64,000 nucleotides of DNA from Marinomonas sp. THO17 (GCF_040436405.1 NZ_AP031575.1:624501-688500), one strand, 5' to 3'; numbered from the stretch's first letter, positions 18,128 through 29,011 are shown. Numbers and translations are program-made. Notes: generated from the letters alone by a model not told the origin.

Positions 18128-19795
18128 ATGCTAAACCTATCCGTGCGCACCAAAATTCTCTCCCTAATCGCATTATTTTCTATTGTTATTATTGGCATGA
18201 GTATTAACTCTGCCCTTTCTAGTAAATCTGTATCATCAGAATTACAGAGTCTTTCTTCCCAAAGCTTGCAATTAATGCAGCATCTAGAGAAAAGCCGCCA
18301 ATTACTCCTACAGCAATCCGTAGAATTTGAACGTGGTTACTTTCAAGTTTCCATCGCCAAGTCCCTAAGTGGGTATGGTACTGAACTCATCGCAGAATCT
18401 GAGAAAAAATTCAAAGCTTATACCGATGAATTACTGGCTAGCTTTGAGAGTGTCAAAAGCATTCTTGGCGACATGCCAAAAAATGACAATTTAACCAATC
18501 TACTTGAGCAAATTGCTCAACTAGAGCAAGAGCAAAGCGTCTTCCTAAAAGCCAGTACGGAAACCTATGGTTGGTGGATTAAGTTGAAAACCTTACAAGC
18601 CAACAAAGCACGCCGTGTGGCCGATGCGAGTTTGGCCAATGTTAATACCCAAATGGAAGCCATCATTACTTCCATTAATGACTATGGTAACCAGGTCGCC
18701 GCCAACCAAAACAGTAAATTAAACCAAACCATTTACGCTAATGGCGGCATCGCAGCCATTCTCATCATTATTGGCGTTGTTATCAGTGTGTTGATCATTA
18801 ATGGTATCTGCGGCCCTCTCATTAAAGCGGTTCGCCGCGCAGAAGACATTGCTTCTGGTGACCTTTCGCAGGAGCCAGTAAACAGCACACGCAAAGACGA
18901 AATCGGCATGTTAGAAACGGCCATGGACAAACTGGTCACGCAATTAAGCGGCATCCTTCATGATGTTGCCAATTCAAGTGAGATGCTGACCAAGGCTGCA
19001 AATGATCTCAATCGTATTACCCATGAATCGTCAGACATGGTGGATCGCCAGCAAGAAGAGACGCAATTGATTTCACAAGCCATTAACGAAATCCAAGCCA
19101 CCGCTGTGCATGTGTCTGAATCAACAAGCGATGCCAGCCAAGCGGCTCATGTGGCAGAAACCGCCGCCAATCAAGGCGCAGAGATTGTCACACGCACCAT
19201 CAACAGCATTCAAGAACTGGCCAAAGAAATAGCCTCTTCAACGGAAACCATCCATCAGTTACAGCTCAATACCGATGAAATCAGCAACATTCTTAATGTT
19301 ATTTTAGGCATAGCCGAACAAACCAACCTATTAGCACTGAATGCGGCCATCGAAGCAGCCCGTGCTGGAGAACAAGGTCGTGGTTTTGCTGTGGTGGCTG
19401 ACGAGGTACGTCATCTGGCACAAAACACCCAAGACGCTACCCAGCAAATTGAGAAAATGATTAGTCAACTGCAATCTGGCACCTCTTCTGCGGTTAAAGC
19501 CATGACCTCCAGTCATCAAAGATCATCGGATGCGGTTGAACAAGTCAAACACGAAGAAGATTCTTTATTGAACATCAATCAATCTGTGTCTAAAATTCGT
19601 GAAATGAATGATCGTATTTCGGCAACTGCAGAAGAACAGGCATCTGTTACCGCCGAAGTGAACCGAAACGTGTCGAACATCACCAGTATTACAGAGAGAA
19701 CGACAAACTCGATTCATTCCATTAGCCAATCTGCCGAACAATTAGCAGGCTTAGCAAAACAGCTTTCTCATAAAGTCAGCTACTTCACCGTCTAG
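18128..19795 (+). CDS. Methyl-accepting chemotaxis protein
   Basis: 555 residues. Transmembrane helix 1 (about 10-28), an all-helical periplasmic domain (29-205) of the four-helix-bundle type, transmembrane helix 2 (206-227), HAMP (about 228-280) and the cytoplasmic signalling hairpin follow. The hairpin tip [20 protein letters not shown] spans about 397-416 and is the CheA/CheW contact. No C-terminal CheR-tethering pentapeptide is seen. The ligand is unknown. A sigma-54 promoter upstream suggests co-regulation with flagellar or nitrogen-responsive genes. Confidence 0.95.
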   Translation: MLNLSVRTKILSLIALFSIVIIGMSINSALSSKSVSSELQSLSSQSLQLMQHLEKSRQLLLQQSVEFERGYFQVSIAKSLSGYGTELIAESEKKFKAYTDELLASFESVKSILGDMPKNDNLTNLLEQIAQLEQEQSVFLKASTETYGWWIKLKTLQANKARRVADASLANVNTQMEAIITSINDYGNQVAANQNSKLNQTIYANGGIAAILIIIGVVISVLIINGICGPLIKAVRRAEDIASGDLSQEPVNSTRKDEIGMLETAMDKLVTQLSGILHDVANSSEMLTKAANDLNRITHESSDMVDRQQEETQLISQAINEIQATAVHVSESTSDASQAAHVAETAANQGAEIVTRTINSIQELAKEIASSTETIHQLQLNTDEISNILNVILGIAEQTNLLALNAAIEAARAGEQGRGFAVVADEVRHLAQNTQDATQQIEKMISQLQSGTSSAVKAMTSSHQRSSDAVEQVKHEEDSLLNINQSVSKIREMNDRISATAEEQASVTAEVNRNVSNITSITERTTNSIHSISQSAEQLAGLAKQLSHKVSYFTV

Positions 19796-19814
19796 TAGAT
19801 GAGTGATATCAATT

Positions 19815-19842
19815 AAAAAGGGAAACTCAGGTTTCCCTTTTT
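19815..19842 (+). terminator. Hairpin terminator after the chemoreceptor gene
   Basis: A 12-bp perfect stem (19815-19826 with 19831-19842) with a 4-base loop and A/T outer edges. Confidence 0.85.
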
Positions 19843-19885
19843 ATGTTCTAATTATCTTAATGCTTCTTGCAGTCAGGAGAAGAAA

Positions 19886-20671
19886 ATGTGTCGTTGGATG
19901 GCCTATCAAGGAGACACTGTCTACCTTGAGTCATTATTATTTGAACAGGAGCATTCCCTTGTTCACCAGAGTTTAAGTGCCAAAAAATCAGAAGTCACGG
20001 TGAATGCCGATGGCTTTGGTTTGGGCTGGTACGATGAACGCAGTGAGCCCGGCTTATATCACGAAATTCTGCCCGCTTGGAGCGACAGTAATCTCAAAAG
20101 CCTTGCCAGACATATTAAAAGCGGCCTCTTTTTCGCTCATGTACGGGCCTCAACGGGCACGGCCACCAGCCGTTCAAACTGTCACCCTTTCAGTTATAAG
20201 AATTGGCTCTTCATGCATAACGGACAAATTGGCGGCTATGAGTCCATTCGTTACCAATTGGATCGCCTTATTCCTGAAGCGCTTTATGGCGAGCGACAAG
20301 GAGCAACCGACTCAGAAGTGATTTTCTTGTTAATGATCGCCAATGGCTTAGAGCAAAACCCAGAACAAGCCATTGCCACCACACTGGCACAGATTTTAGA
20401 GATTATGAAAAGCAAAGGCATTCAGGAACCGCTGAGATTTACCTCTGTGGTCTCCAATGGTGAAGAGATGATTGCCATTCGTTTTTCCAGTGATGAACAA
20501 GCGCCAAGCCTATACTGCAAAGCTTTTGACTCTCATATTGTGATTGGCTCAGAACCACTTGAACTGTCCAATAAAGATTGGACATTGGTACCGGCTGGCC
20601 ACATGGCGAAAATTCGCAACAATGGGTATCAAATTCAAGCCCTACCAAACCTAATGAAATTGAGCGCCTAA
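19886..20671 (+). CDS. Class II glutamine amidotransferase, YafJ-like
   Basis: 261 residues starting MCRWMAYQG, so the nucleophile Cys2 is exposed after Met removal, as in N-terminal-nucleophile amidotransferases. FFAHVRASTGT and FMHNGQIGGY form the glutamine-binding pocket. The length and sequence fit the stand-alone YafJ/EgtC-like group. The acceptor substrate is unknown; nothing nearby points to ergothioneine synthesis. Confidence 0.88.
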   Translation: MCRWMAYQGDTVYLESLLFEQEHSLVHQSLSAKKSEVTVNADGFGLGWYDERSEPGLYHEILPAWSDSNLKSLARHIKSGLFFAHVRASTGTATSRSNCHPFSYKNWLFMHNGQIGGYESIRYQLDRLIPEALYGERQGATDSEVIFLLMIANGLEQNPEQAIATTLAQILEIMKSKGIQEPLRFTSVVSNGEEMIAIRFSSDEQAPSLYCKAFDSHIVIGSEPLELSNKDWTLVPAGHMAKIRNNGYQIQALPNLMKLSA

Positions 20672-20743
20672 GGCGCTCAATAGATTGCCATCTTTGATCT
20701 TTGCTTTCTCAATAGACGAGCTTTCTCATTCTTAGTCGAAGAG

Positions 20744-21697
20744 TCAGTGCTTTTCCTCTCGATAAGCATAAGTGGCATCAAAACGCGACTGAATCCAATC
20801 CCCAGCTAAAACAGGCTGATATTTTGCTGGCTTATCAGCCGACTGACAACTGGGCACGCAAGTCACTTGCGTTTCGTAGTCAGGTTCAACAAAGAAAGGG
20901 AAAGAATAACGATGCACGTCCGGCAACGAAGCACGCACTCGGTGGGCGGTGGAAACGTATTCATCGTTCGTCCAATGCTGCATTAAATCCCCAATATTCA
21001 CCACCAGCGCATTTTCAATTGGTGTCGCATCCACCCACTCTCCTTGGCGATTCTTCACCTGTAAGCCGCCAGTTTGATCTTGCAGTAACAAGGTCACACA
21101 ACCATAGTCTGTGTGCGCCCCCGCGCCATTGTCGTGACCGGCTTCTGGTCGAGGTGGGTAATGAATCATGCGCAGTACTGTCACGTGATCCGTAAAACAA
21201 CGGGTGAAGAAATCGTCTTCTAGTGATAAGGCTTGCGCCATGGCCGTCAGCAACTTTTGTGCGACCTCAAATGCCGCCACATAATAGTCTTGCAATACTT
21301 CCAAGGTTTGAGGATCGCGCGGATTTTGATTGGGGCCATACATGGTCGGGTATTTTGCCACCAAAGGGTGATCAGCCGGGTAGTCCAATGCCATGTCAAA
21401 GGTCTCTTTCCAGTCCGCATGAGTCACTTCATCAAGCTGCTCTTCACCTATGTTGCCATAACCTCTGTGATTCGCGCTGTTTTTAATGTCTATGGCATTT
21501 TTCACCTGCTGAGGCTGATTAAAAAAACGCTTCGCTTCACGCATCAAGGCTTGCATCAGACTATTTGGCAAGCCTGTATTTACTAAGTAAAAGAAACCAA
21601 TTTCTCGACATGCCGTGTCCAACGACTGAATTTCTTGTTGGCGCACCGCATCGCTGGCGCTGGTTAATTTGGCTAGGTCAATAAGTGGAATGGACAT
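20744..21697 (-). CDS. 2-oxoglutarate/Fe(II)-dependent oxygenase, isopenicillin N synthase family
   Basis: 317 residues. The N-terminal DIOX_N part (about 3-120) carries the GFFYLVNTGLP motif. The catalytic jelly roll has Fe ligands His195, Asp197 (HTDYG) and His252 (STAHRV), with the 2-oxoglutarate-binding Arg263-x-Ser. The substrate is unknown; the family hydroxylates or oxidises small molecules. It lies 20 bp after the helicase gene on the same strand and may share its transcript. Confidence 0.9.
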   Translation of the reverse strand: MSIPLIDLAKLTSASDAVRQQEIQSLDTACREIGFFYLVNTGLPNSLMQALMREAKRFFNQPQQVKNAIDIKNSANHRGYGNIGEEQLDEVTHADWKETFDMALDYPADHPLVAKYPTMYGPNQNPRDPQTLEVLQDYYVAAFEVAQKLLTAMAQALSLEDDFFTRCFTDHVTVLRMIHYPPRPEAGHDNGAGAHTDYGCVTLLLQDQTGGLQVKNRQGEWVDATPIENALVVNIGDLMQHWTNDEYVSTAHRVRASLPDVHRYSFPFFVEPDYETQVTCVPSCQSADKPAKYQPVLAGDWIQSRFDATYAYREEKH

Positions 21698-21717
21698 TGA
21701 TACTCTCCTCGTCGGGA

Positions 21718-24033
21718 TTAAGTCCGTGAAGATACTTTCACTAATTTAGTATGTTTGGGATTAAAACGTTTTAATCCAGCTTCGCCAAAATCGACAAAAA
21801 TCATCTGCCTATCATTTTGCTCTTGTCGGACAACCACACCTTGACCAAATTGATCATGACGTACCTTGTCCCCGGGCTTGAGTTGGCTTTTTCCTGCCAC
21901 CTTATGACGGAAGGAAAGCCTGGGTGACGGCTGAACAAACGCCAAGTAGCGCTGAAAAACCGAGCCTTTCTCCGTATCAATCACATCACCATCACGAGCT
22001 TGATACCAAGCATCGCATATTTGGCTCACCGCAAAGGGCTGAGCCTCAAAAATAAAACGTGATAATGACAAGGACTTTATACCGGCTCTGGGGATATTCC
22101 CCAGCTTCAATTGTTTGTTCTCGTCAGCACTTGGCGTTTCTAATATCACTAACTTATGACGGGCTCGTGTCATGGCCACATAAAATAAACGCCGCTCAGC
22201 CGCCAGTTCATTAGCGGCTTGCTTGTCGATTGCACTCAAGTCTTCTTCATAATAAGGAAAACGACCTTCTTGCAAGCCACACAAAAGTACTTGCCCAAAC
22301 TCCAAGCCTTTGGATTTATGGATCGTCATCAGATGCACACCTTGTGCCACATCGGATTGGCGCTCATTCAAGCTTGCCAGCTGTTGTAAAATGCTAGCCG
22401 CTTCCCCTCCCACACCTCGAACATAAGCAATAAAGGCCTCACAAGTGGCGATTTTTTCTTGCGCTTGAATGTCCTTACTGCTGGTGCTCTCAAAGTATCG
22501 ATAGATACCGAGTTTCTCCAAGGTAACAAGCAAGCCTTGTGCAGGATCCTTGCGATACGCACTCAAACTGCGCAGCCAATCTGCTCGTTCGAGCAATTTT
22601 TTCCCTCGCCAGCCTTCTGTACTGTCCGCCATGTTCTCAATGATTTGTGGTAGCAAATGTGGGGCTTGTTTGGCTTGTTGAATCAAGTGTCGACGTTGCG
22701 CTACCGCACCACCTAAACTGGGTACGGTCAGCAAGTACTCAAGGTCATCTGCTTGGAAAAACACCTTGGCTTGTTCTAATCCGCCTGCCATCACCGCCAA
22801 ATACGCCATCAGCATACGAATCTGTCGGTTTTCCAACAGGGGCGAGTCGCCGTGCAACTGATACGGCACCCCCTTGTGCATCAGCGCCAATTGTACAGGT
22901 ACCATGTCACTGTAAAGCCGAACCAAAACCGCGCAATCATCCAGCGACTGACCTTCATCCAACCAGGCTTTGAGCTCACCAAGCAGTGCCTTGCCGGTTT
23001 TTGCAGACTTGGCGAAGGAGACTCGTGTTCGCTCTCCCATTCCCACCACCAGAGCATTCCCGTCATTTTCACTAATCACACTGGACGCCATCAGCCCCAC
23101 CGCATGACCAAAGCGGAAGCTGGTACTCAAGGGATAAGTCACGGTATCGGCAAACTCAACATCAAATTGACGCGCCATAATGTCTGGACTGGCTCCGCGC
23201 CATTCATAAATACATTGTTGCACATCGCCTACTATCATCCATTGACAAGGAGCAGGATAGAGACGTTTAAGTAACGCATACTGACAAGGGTTGATGTCTT
23301 GAAACTCATCAATCAATAAGATCTGGAAATTGGGCACCAAAGCACTAATACGATGCAAATCTTCTGCGCTTAATTGAGCAATGAGCGCATAAGGATCGCT
23401 CAACAAATCGGCAAAGAAGCGTATTTTTTGACGTCGCCTCAGATTTTCCAATTCTTCATACAAGGCCACAAAAAAGCGCCGTTCTTTCGACCAAGCTAAC
23501 TGCTCAAACACATCCTGTGCCGCCATGTTTGACGCTTTCACCTGATCGATAAAGAGCAGCATGTCCTCCAGCCAGTCTTTTTCGTCTTGGATGGTCACTT
23601 TTTCACCGCGTTTCAGCAACCCCTGCATGGCCTCACGCAATAACTTGATCAGACTGAAATCGTCCGTTAGCAACTTGGCCGTCTCAAGCCAGCCTGCTTG
23701 CTCCAAACGACGACACAAGCGCATACCAAAAGCATGAAAGGTCATCACACTGGGCGCACGCCAGCCTTTATGGGCCAAGGCTTGATGCAAGCGTTGGGAA
23801 AACTCTTCTTGCGCGCTTTTATTGAACATAAAAACGCCTATCTGAGCAGCATCCACACCCTGTGACAACAGATACTCGATGCGAGCAATCAAGGTGGTGG
23901 TTTTACCCGCCCCCGCTACGGCAATGACCTTAGCAGGACGAGTTAGGTCGTGTTGCACCACAGCCATTTGCTCATCCGTTAAGCGATTAGCGGATGCACT
24001 CATTTGTGTTTGACGCAAAATGTCTTCACTCAA
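21718..24033 (-). CDS. UvrD/Rep-family superfamily I DNA helicase
   Basis: 771 residues. Motif I is AVAGAGKTTTL (about 38-48), motif II LLIDEFQDINP, motif III-like VGDVQQCIYEWRGA, and the C-terminal motifs include HKSKGLEF and ERRLFYVAMTRAR. The last 60 residues form a Tudor-like module (GDKVRHDQFGQGVVVRQEQ) as in PcrA/UvrD. It should be a 3'-5' helicase in repair or recombination, but is shorter and more diverged than UvrD or Rep. The start is probably TTG at 24033; an in-frame ATG at 24003 lacks a ribosome-binding site. It lies 8 bp after the AstE-like gene. Confidence 0.88.
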   Translation of the reverse strand: MSEDILRQTQMSASANRLTDEQMAVVQHDLTRPAKVIAVAGAGKTTTLIARIEYLLSQGVDAAQIGVFMFNKSAQEEFSQRLHQALAHKGWRAPSVMTFHAFGMRLCRRLEQAGWLETAKLLTDDFSLIKLLREAMQGLLKRGEKVTIQDEKDWLEDMLLFIDQVKASNMAAQDVFEQLAWSKERRFFVALYEELENLRRRQKIRFFADLLSDPYALIAQLSAEDLHRISALVPNFQILLIDEFQDINPCQYALLKRLYPAPCQWMIVGDVQQCIYEWRGASPDIMARQFDVEFADTVTYPLSTSFRFGHAVGLMASSVISENDGNALVVGMGERTRVSFAKSAKTGKALLGELKAWLDEGQSLDDCAVLVRLYSDMVPVQLALMHKGVPYQLHGDSPLLENRQIRMLMAYLAVMAGGLEQAKVFFQADDLEYLLTVPSLGGAVAQRRHLIQQAKQAPHLLPQIIENMADSTEGWRGKKLLERADWLRSLSAYRKDPAQGLLVTLEKLGIYRYFESTSSKDIQAQEKIATCEAFIAYVRGVGGEAASILQQLASLNERQSDVAQGVHLMTIHKSKGLEFGQVLLCGLQEGRFPYYEEDLSAIDKQAANELAAERRLFYVAMTRARHKLVILETPSADENKQLKLGNIPRAGIKSLSLSRFIFEAQPFAVSQICDAWYQARDGDVIDTEKGSVFQRYLAFVQPSPRLSFRHKVAGKSQLKPGDKVRHDQFGQGVVVRQEQNDRQMIFVDFGEAGLKRFNPKHTKLVKVSSRT

Positions 24034-24041
24034 GGAATTAC

Positions 24042-25184
24042 CTAGTCTTCAAATAAATGACCGATTTCCCGGTAAGCTAGGTGTTCTTTACCGGCAATTT
24101 TGGCGATGGATTCACCACACACCACCAAGCGCCGCTGCAACCGAGCAAAGAAAATTCCGTTGGTTCGTGATACCAAAGGATAATGAGATTGCTCGACATC
24201 GTCTTCCAGTAGATTGACCACTTCGCCAATCACTTCTCCTTCTTCCACTAGGTCACCTATGTCTTTGTGATAACACACAATGCCCGCGCAAGGCGCTTTC
24301 ACCAAATCCATGGCATCCAAAGGGTAATAATGTACTTGTGACGTATCCGGCTCGACGACCTCACCTTGCACCACACCTCGATAAAGCAAGTAATCAAACA
24401 AAGCTTGCGCATCTTGCCCGGCAAAAGCTTGATTAATATCATTTTCACCGCGCAACTCCAGCGTCAAAGAGCGACAGCCCCACGGAATCAAATGAGCGTA
24501 ATGATTCTTCAAGCTGCGCCACACACTGGCATTGGTTTCATCAAAAGAAGCGGCCCCCGTGTCCAATTCAGATAGGCCTACCTTCGCCTCTAATAAGCCT
24601 AACAAGGGTTTGAAATGCTCCTCAAATTCCTGCGGTACATAAGCATGCATTGACGCTTCACCAGAACAATGCAAATCAATCACCTCATCGGCATCCATAG
24701 ACAAAGCCAGCAAGGTTTTCTTCATGCCTTGCAATTCGGTCATCTCCGGCAGTAAAGCAAGCTCCTCACGAATCGCTTGCCGTACCAAGGCCAAGTTGCT
24801 TTCCACATCGGCACTGACGTCCCCTTTAATGCGCTTTTCAACTTTGTCTCCCAATCTTGGCCAATTACGATTGAAGTTTTCACCGCCATCCGAAAAAGCA
24901 AAACGCCCCGGGATATAACCGTGAAAATTCTGCGCTAAGCCTATCGGGTTCGCCACTGGTACTATAATGATCTCACCTTGAATTGAGCCCGCTTGCTCAG
25001 CTTTTATCAACAACTTAATCAATGTATTAAGCACCAAAAAACCCGGCCATTCGTCTGCATGCAAACCAGCCTGAAGGTACACTTTTGGACGCGCCCCAGC
25101 CTCACCAAAATGATGTGCTTTTAAGACTCTTTGTGTGCCCGGTGTTGCACTGGGTAACAGGTGAGAATAAATTTGATAGGACAT
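24042..25184 (-). CDS. AstE/aspartoacylase-family zinc deacylase
   Basis: 380 residues. The zinc site is visible as His42-x-x-Glu45 (LHADEWPG) and His172 (DLHCSGE), and the family's NFNRNWPR substrate-binding stretch is at about 103-110. A C-terminal beta-rich domain (about 285-370) has a lipoyl/biotinyl-like pattern (KAPCAGIVCYHKDIGDLVEEG). The family removes acyl groups from N-acylated amino acids; the substrate here is unknown. It is the first of three minus-strand genes and divergent from the YnjBCD-type operon. Confidence 0.87.
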   Translation of the reverse strand: MSYQIYSHLLPSATPGTQRVLKAHHFGEAGARPKVYLQAGLHADEWPGFLVLNTLIKLLIKAEQAGSIQGEIIIVPVANPIGLAQNFHGYIPGRFAFSDGGENFNRNWPRLGDKVEKRIKGDVSADVESNLALVRQAIREELALLPEMTELQGMKKTLLALSMDADEVIDLHCSGEASMHAYVPQEFEEHFKPLLGLLEAKVGLSELDTGAASFDETNASVWRSLKNHYAHLIPWGCRSLTLELRGENDINQAFAGQDAQALFDYLLYRGVVQGEVVEPDTSQVHYYPLDAMDLVKAPCAGIVCYHKDIGDLVEEGEVIGEVVNLLEDDVEQSHYPLVSRTNGIFFARLQRRLVVCGESIAKIAGKEHLAYREIGHLFED

Positions 25185-25369
25185 AGAACCTCAATCTTGG
25201 TCAAAGTAAGCGGTAGCTCAAGCTCTGTGTTAACAGCACAAATAATGCCGCTCATTTTACGCTAAATAACAATGTTAATAAAAACCAAATACTATAATAA
25301 AATCAGTGTAATAAAGGATGCCTATGTTACGTCTAATCCAAAAACATATAACACAATAGGAGCTTTTTC

Positions 25370-26584
25370 GTGATCAAATCTGTTGTTGCGACCTCACTCA
25401 CCAGCGCCATTTTACTCTTTTCTCAATCTGTACCAGCCCAATCAGAGCCAACTCACTGGCCAGATACCCTTCAGCAAGCGAAAGGGCAAACCGTCTACTT
25501 CAATGCTTGGGGTGGCGCCGATAATATCAATAACTACATTCAATGGGCAGCCGATCGCATCCAAGACGATTATCAAGTGACATTAAAGCACGTCAAGCTA
25601 ACGGACACAGCGGACGCTGTAAACCGAGTATTGGCCGAAAAAGCCGCTGGCAAAGATCAACAAGGTTCCATTGACCTCATTTGGATTAATGGCGAAAACT
25701 TCCGCGCTATGAAAGACAATCAACTGCTGTTTGGCCCATTCAGCCAGAGCTTACCCAATTACCAAAACTACGTAGATGAAAATGCTCGCCAAAGTTTAAC
25801 GCAAGACTTTGGTACCCCCGTGGAGGGCATGGAATCCCCTTGGGGCATGGCACAAGTCATCTTTATGTACGACACTGCCAACCTCAGCAATCCGCCTAAA
25901 TCCATGGCCCAGTTATTGGCCCATGCACGAGCCAATCCGGGTCGCATTACCTACCCTGAGCCACCGCAATTTTTGGGCTCAACCTTCTTAAAACAAGCCC
26001 TATATGAACTTTCCCCTTATCGCAAAGCGCTGGCCCAACCGGTTGATCAAGTGGATTTCGAAAAGATCACTGCGCCTTTGTGGACCTATTTAGATCAATT
26101 GCATCAAGTGGCTTGGCGAAGCGGTCAAACCTTTCCATCCAGTTCTGAAGAAATGATGCGCTTATTGGACGATCAAGAAATTGACATCGCCCTAAGCTTT
26201 GATATTTCTGCCGCTTCCGTACAGATTGATCAGGGCAACCTAGCCGAGACCGTACGTTCTTATGTGTTTACTGGTGGCACCATAGGCAACACGCATTTTT
26301 TGGCCATTCCTTACAACAGCAGCGCCACCGCCGGCGCACAAGTAGTGGCCAATTTTTTGCTGTCACCAGAAGCACAAATTCGTAAGCAAACCCCCACCGT
26401 ATGGGGCGATTTGAGTGTGCTCGCCTATCACAAGTTGAGTTCAGCGGATCAGCAAAAATTTGATGACCTACCCCGCGGTATCGCCACCTTAACCATTGAG
26501 GAACTGGGCCAAACCTTGCCAGAACCTCACAGTAGCTGGGTAGGCGCATTGGAAACGGAATGGCGCAAAAGATACGCTAACTAA
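25370..26584 (+). CDS. ynjB: ABC transporter substrate-binding protein, YnjB-like
   Basis: 404 residues from a GTG start preceded by AGGAG. A signal peptide (about 1-24, VPAQS) is followed by a type-2 periplasmic binding fold, with NAWGGADNINNYIQW near the start and WINGENFRAMKDNQLLFGPF in the middle, both typical of YnjB. It is the first gene of an operon with a fused permease and an ATPase. The substrate is not established for this group. Confidence 0.88.
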   Translation: MIKSVVATSLTSAILLFSQSVPAQSEPTHWPDTLQQAKGQTVYFNAWGGADNINNYIQWAADRIQDDYQVTLKHVKLTDTADAVNRVLAEKAAGKDQQGSIDLIWINGENFRAMKDNQLLFGPFSQSLPNYQNYVDENARQSLTQDFGTPVEGMESPWGMAQVIFMYDTANLSNPPKSMAQLLAHARANPGRITYPEPPQFLGSTFLKQALYELSPYRKALAQPVDQVDFEKITAPLWTYLDQLHQVAWRSGQTFPSSSEEMMRLLDDQEIDIALSFDISAASVQIDQGNLAETVRSYVFTGGTIGNTHFLAIPYNSSATAGAQVVANFLLSPEAQIRKQTPTVWGDLSVLAYHKLSSADQQKFDDLPRGIATLTIEELGQTLPEPHSSWVGALETEWRKRYAN

Positions 26585-26631
26585 AGCAAACATCTTGTTA
26601 ACTCTGTTTTCACTTGAGAAGCCCGTTGTTT

Positions 26632-28392
26632 ATGCCTAGCAAATTCCGCCAGATGGCCACAGGGCTAATTTGCCTATTATTACTGCTGCCTATTCTGGCG
26701 GGGTTAGTGGGCACCCTACTGCCCGCTTTTCAATACTTCCCTCCGCTTGGAGAAGAGGATTTCTCCTTGACGGCTTGGCAAAGTCTCTTTGCTCAGCCTG
26801 AATTTTTTGCCAGTCTCAAGCTCACCCTCATAACCGGCATAGTGTCGCCAATGCTCGCCTTATGGTTGGCCTTGGCCCTATTAGCATGGTGCTATGGCAA
26901 GCCCTTTTTTCGCACCATTGAAAATCTGCTCGCGCCCATTCTGGCCATTCCTCACGCAGCGATTGCCATCGGCTTGGTCTTTTTATTAAGTCCATCAGGT
27001 TGGCTGGTTCGACTCTTTAGCCCTTGGCTGACAGGCTTTGATAGACCACCGAATTGGATTAGCGTGCAGGATCCCTACGGACTGTCACTGATACTCGCCT
27101 TGGTCATCAAAGAAATGCCCTATTTACTCTTTGTGATGCTGGCTTGCATGAACAGCATTCGTGCTGGTGACACCTTACAAGCTTGCCAAACCCTAGGTTA
27201 CGGCCGTTTTACCGCGTGGCGAAAAGTGCTCATTCCGCAATTGTATCCCTTAATACGCTTACCACTTTTCATTGTCATCAGCTTCAGTCTCACTGTGGTC
27301 GATCTGGCCTTAATCATTGGTCCTAACACGCCCTCTACCCTAGCCGTTACCTTATTCCGCTGGTTTAACGACCCAGCTTTGACCATGCGTTTTAATGCCA
27401 GCGCAGGGGCTGTGTTGCTTATGCTGGTGATTATCTTAGTTTTAGCTGGATGGGAAGTCAGTCACCGTATTCTGAGTAAGCTCACTCGAGCCGAACGCAG
27501 TGATGGCAAACGCCACGGCATGACAGACAGCCTATTGACCTGTGGCGCAGCTCTGGCGTGTATGTGTTTAGGGTTAGCCGTTTGGGCATTATTGATTCTC
27601 CCCTTATGGTCGCTAACCAAACGCTGGCGTTTCCCAGATGCTCTCCCTTCCCAATGGACACTGGACAACTTGGAACGGGCTGCACCCTTGTTGATGGAAC
27701 TGACACAAAACACCTTATTTATCGCCTTGGTGAGCACTCTGTTTGCCTGCCTCATCAGCTTAGTGATGCTGGAAATTAAACGCAGCGCTCAAACAACTAG
27801 CAAACACACAAAACATCATGCTTTTGACAGTCTCATTTACGTGCCCATTTTACTGCCACAAATTGGCTTTCTGTTTGGTTTGCACGTGTTACTCATTCAT
27901 CTTGATTGGAATGGCTCCCTGTCTGCAGTCACGGCTCTGCATTTACTCTATGTTTTACCTTACGTTTATCTCACCTTAAAAAACCCCTATTTGGCATACC
28001 CGCAAGCCTATTTAGAGCAAGCCAATCGTTTAAACCAGCGGAGCCTGCAAAACTACCTTTGCATTAAACTCGCCATGTTAAAACCCGCTCTCTTTACCGC
28101 GTTTGCCATTGGTTTTGCAGTGAGCATAGCGCAATATCTGCCCACCCTGATTGCTGGCGAAGGTCGCTACAGTACCTTAACCACAGAAGCCGTTACTCGC
28201 GCCGCTTCAGGTGATCGTAAACAAGTGGGCAGCATGGCCTTGTTGCAAACCCTGTTTCCCATTATTGTCTTCTGGCTGGCGATGACGCTACCGCCCCGCT
28301 GGAGCAAGTGGCGACTCATACTTAAGACCCGCTGTAAAGCGACTTTCCAGTCCGTTATCAGCTTATTGCGAAAAAGGACATCCCGTGCTTAG
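26632..28392 (+). CDS. ynjC: ABC transporter permease, YnjC-like (two fused permease halves)
   Basis: 586 residues from the ATG at 26632; an in-frame TTG at 26614 is an alternative. About 12 membrane helices form two BPD_transp_1 halves, each with an EAA-like loop (QACQTLGYGRFTAWRKVLIP near 185-205 and EQANRLNQRSLQNYLCIKL in the second half). Such fused permeases work as one polypeptide with a single ATPase. The gene overlaps ynjD by 8 bp. Confidence 0.87.
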   Translation: MPSKFRQMATGLICLLLLLPILAGLVGTLLPAFQYFPPLGEEDFSLTAWQSLFAQPEFFASLKLTLITGIVSPMLALWLALALLAWCYGKPFFRTIENLLAPILAIPHAAIAIGLVFLLSPSGWLVRLFSPWLTGFDRPPNWISVQDPYGLSLILALVIKEMPYLLFVMLACMNSIRAGDTLQACQTLGYGRFTAWRKVLIPQLYPLIRLPLFIVISFSLTVVDLALIIGPNTPSTLAVTLFRWFNDPALTMRFNASAGAVLLMLVIILVLAGWEVSHRILSKLTRAERSDGKRHGMTDSLLTCGAALACMCLGLAVWALLILPLWSLTKRWRFPDALPSQWTLDNLERAAPLLMELTQNTLFIALVSTLFACLISLVMLEIKRSAQTTSKHTKHHAFDSLIYVPILLPQIGFLFGLHVLLIHLDWNGSLSAVTALHLLYVLPYVYLTLKNPYLAYPQAYLEQANRLNQRSLQNYLCIKLAMLKPALFTAFAIGFAVSIAQYLPTLIAGEGRYSTLTTEAVTRAASGDRKQVGSMALLQTLFPIIVFWLAMTLPPRWSKWRLILKTRCKATFQSVISLLRKRTSRA

Positions 28393-29011
28393 TCTAAAAA
28401 ACTTCAATCTACAGCTTGGCGAACAAAGCTTAATTCAGAATCTCAGTTTTGACATACAAAAGGGCGAAGTCTTGTCCATCATGGGGCCAAGTGGCATAGG
28501 TAAATCTAGTTTACTGCACTATTTAAGCGGCACACTTGATCACGCCCTTAGCGCACAAGGTGAGGTGCTGCTGGACAACAAAACACTACATGACTTAGGG
28601 CCTCAAGAACGCCAAGTGGGTCTGTTACAACAAAGCCCTTTGTTGTTTCCCCATATGAGCATTCTAGAAAACTTACTCTTTGCCATTCCCCATCATCACC
28701 ACAAAAAAACGCGCCATCAAAAAGCACAACATGCCCTTGAGAAACTCGGTATTCCTGATAAAGCCAATGTGTTACCAGAAGCTCTATCTGGTGGACAACA
28801 AGCCCGTGTGGCCTTGCTACGAACCTTATTAGCGGAACCAAACTGTCTCTTACTAGACGAACCTTTTAGCAAACTCGACCCAGCGCTGCGTCGTGAGGTA
28901 CGGGAATTTGTACTGAACGAAATTCGCCAGGCTAATATTCCCGCCTTGCTGGTCACCCATGACCCAGAAGACGCAAAAGCCATGCAGGGGCAATGCATCG
29001 AGCTCTCTTAA
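28385..29011 (+). CDS. ynjD: ABC transporter ATP-binding protein, YnjD-like
   Basis: 208 residues from a GTG start inside the end of ynjC. Walker A is GPSGIGKSS (34-42), the signature is LSGGQQARVALLR, Walker B is CLLLDEPFSKLD, and the switch His is in LLVTHDPEDA. It powers import by the YnjBC-type transporter. Confidence 0.9.
   Translation: MLSLKNFNLQLGEQSLIQNLSFDIQKGEVLSIMGPSGIGKSSLLHYLSGTLDHALSAQGEVLLDNKTLHDLGPQERQVGLLQQSPLLFPHMSILENLLFAIPHHHHKKTRHQKAQHALEKLGIPDKANVLPEALSGGQQARVALLRTLLAEPNCLLLDEPFSKLDPALRREVREFVLNEIRQANIPALLVTHDPEDAKAMQGQCIELS

Noticed and set aside
18040-18134. 31-codon GTG-started ORF before the chemoreceptor
   Set aside because: It overlaps the proposed sigma-54 promoter and the chemoreceptor start, and its ribosome-binding site is badly spaced.
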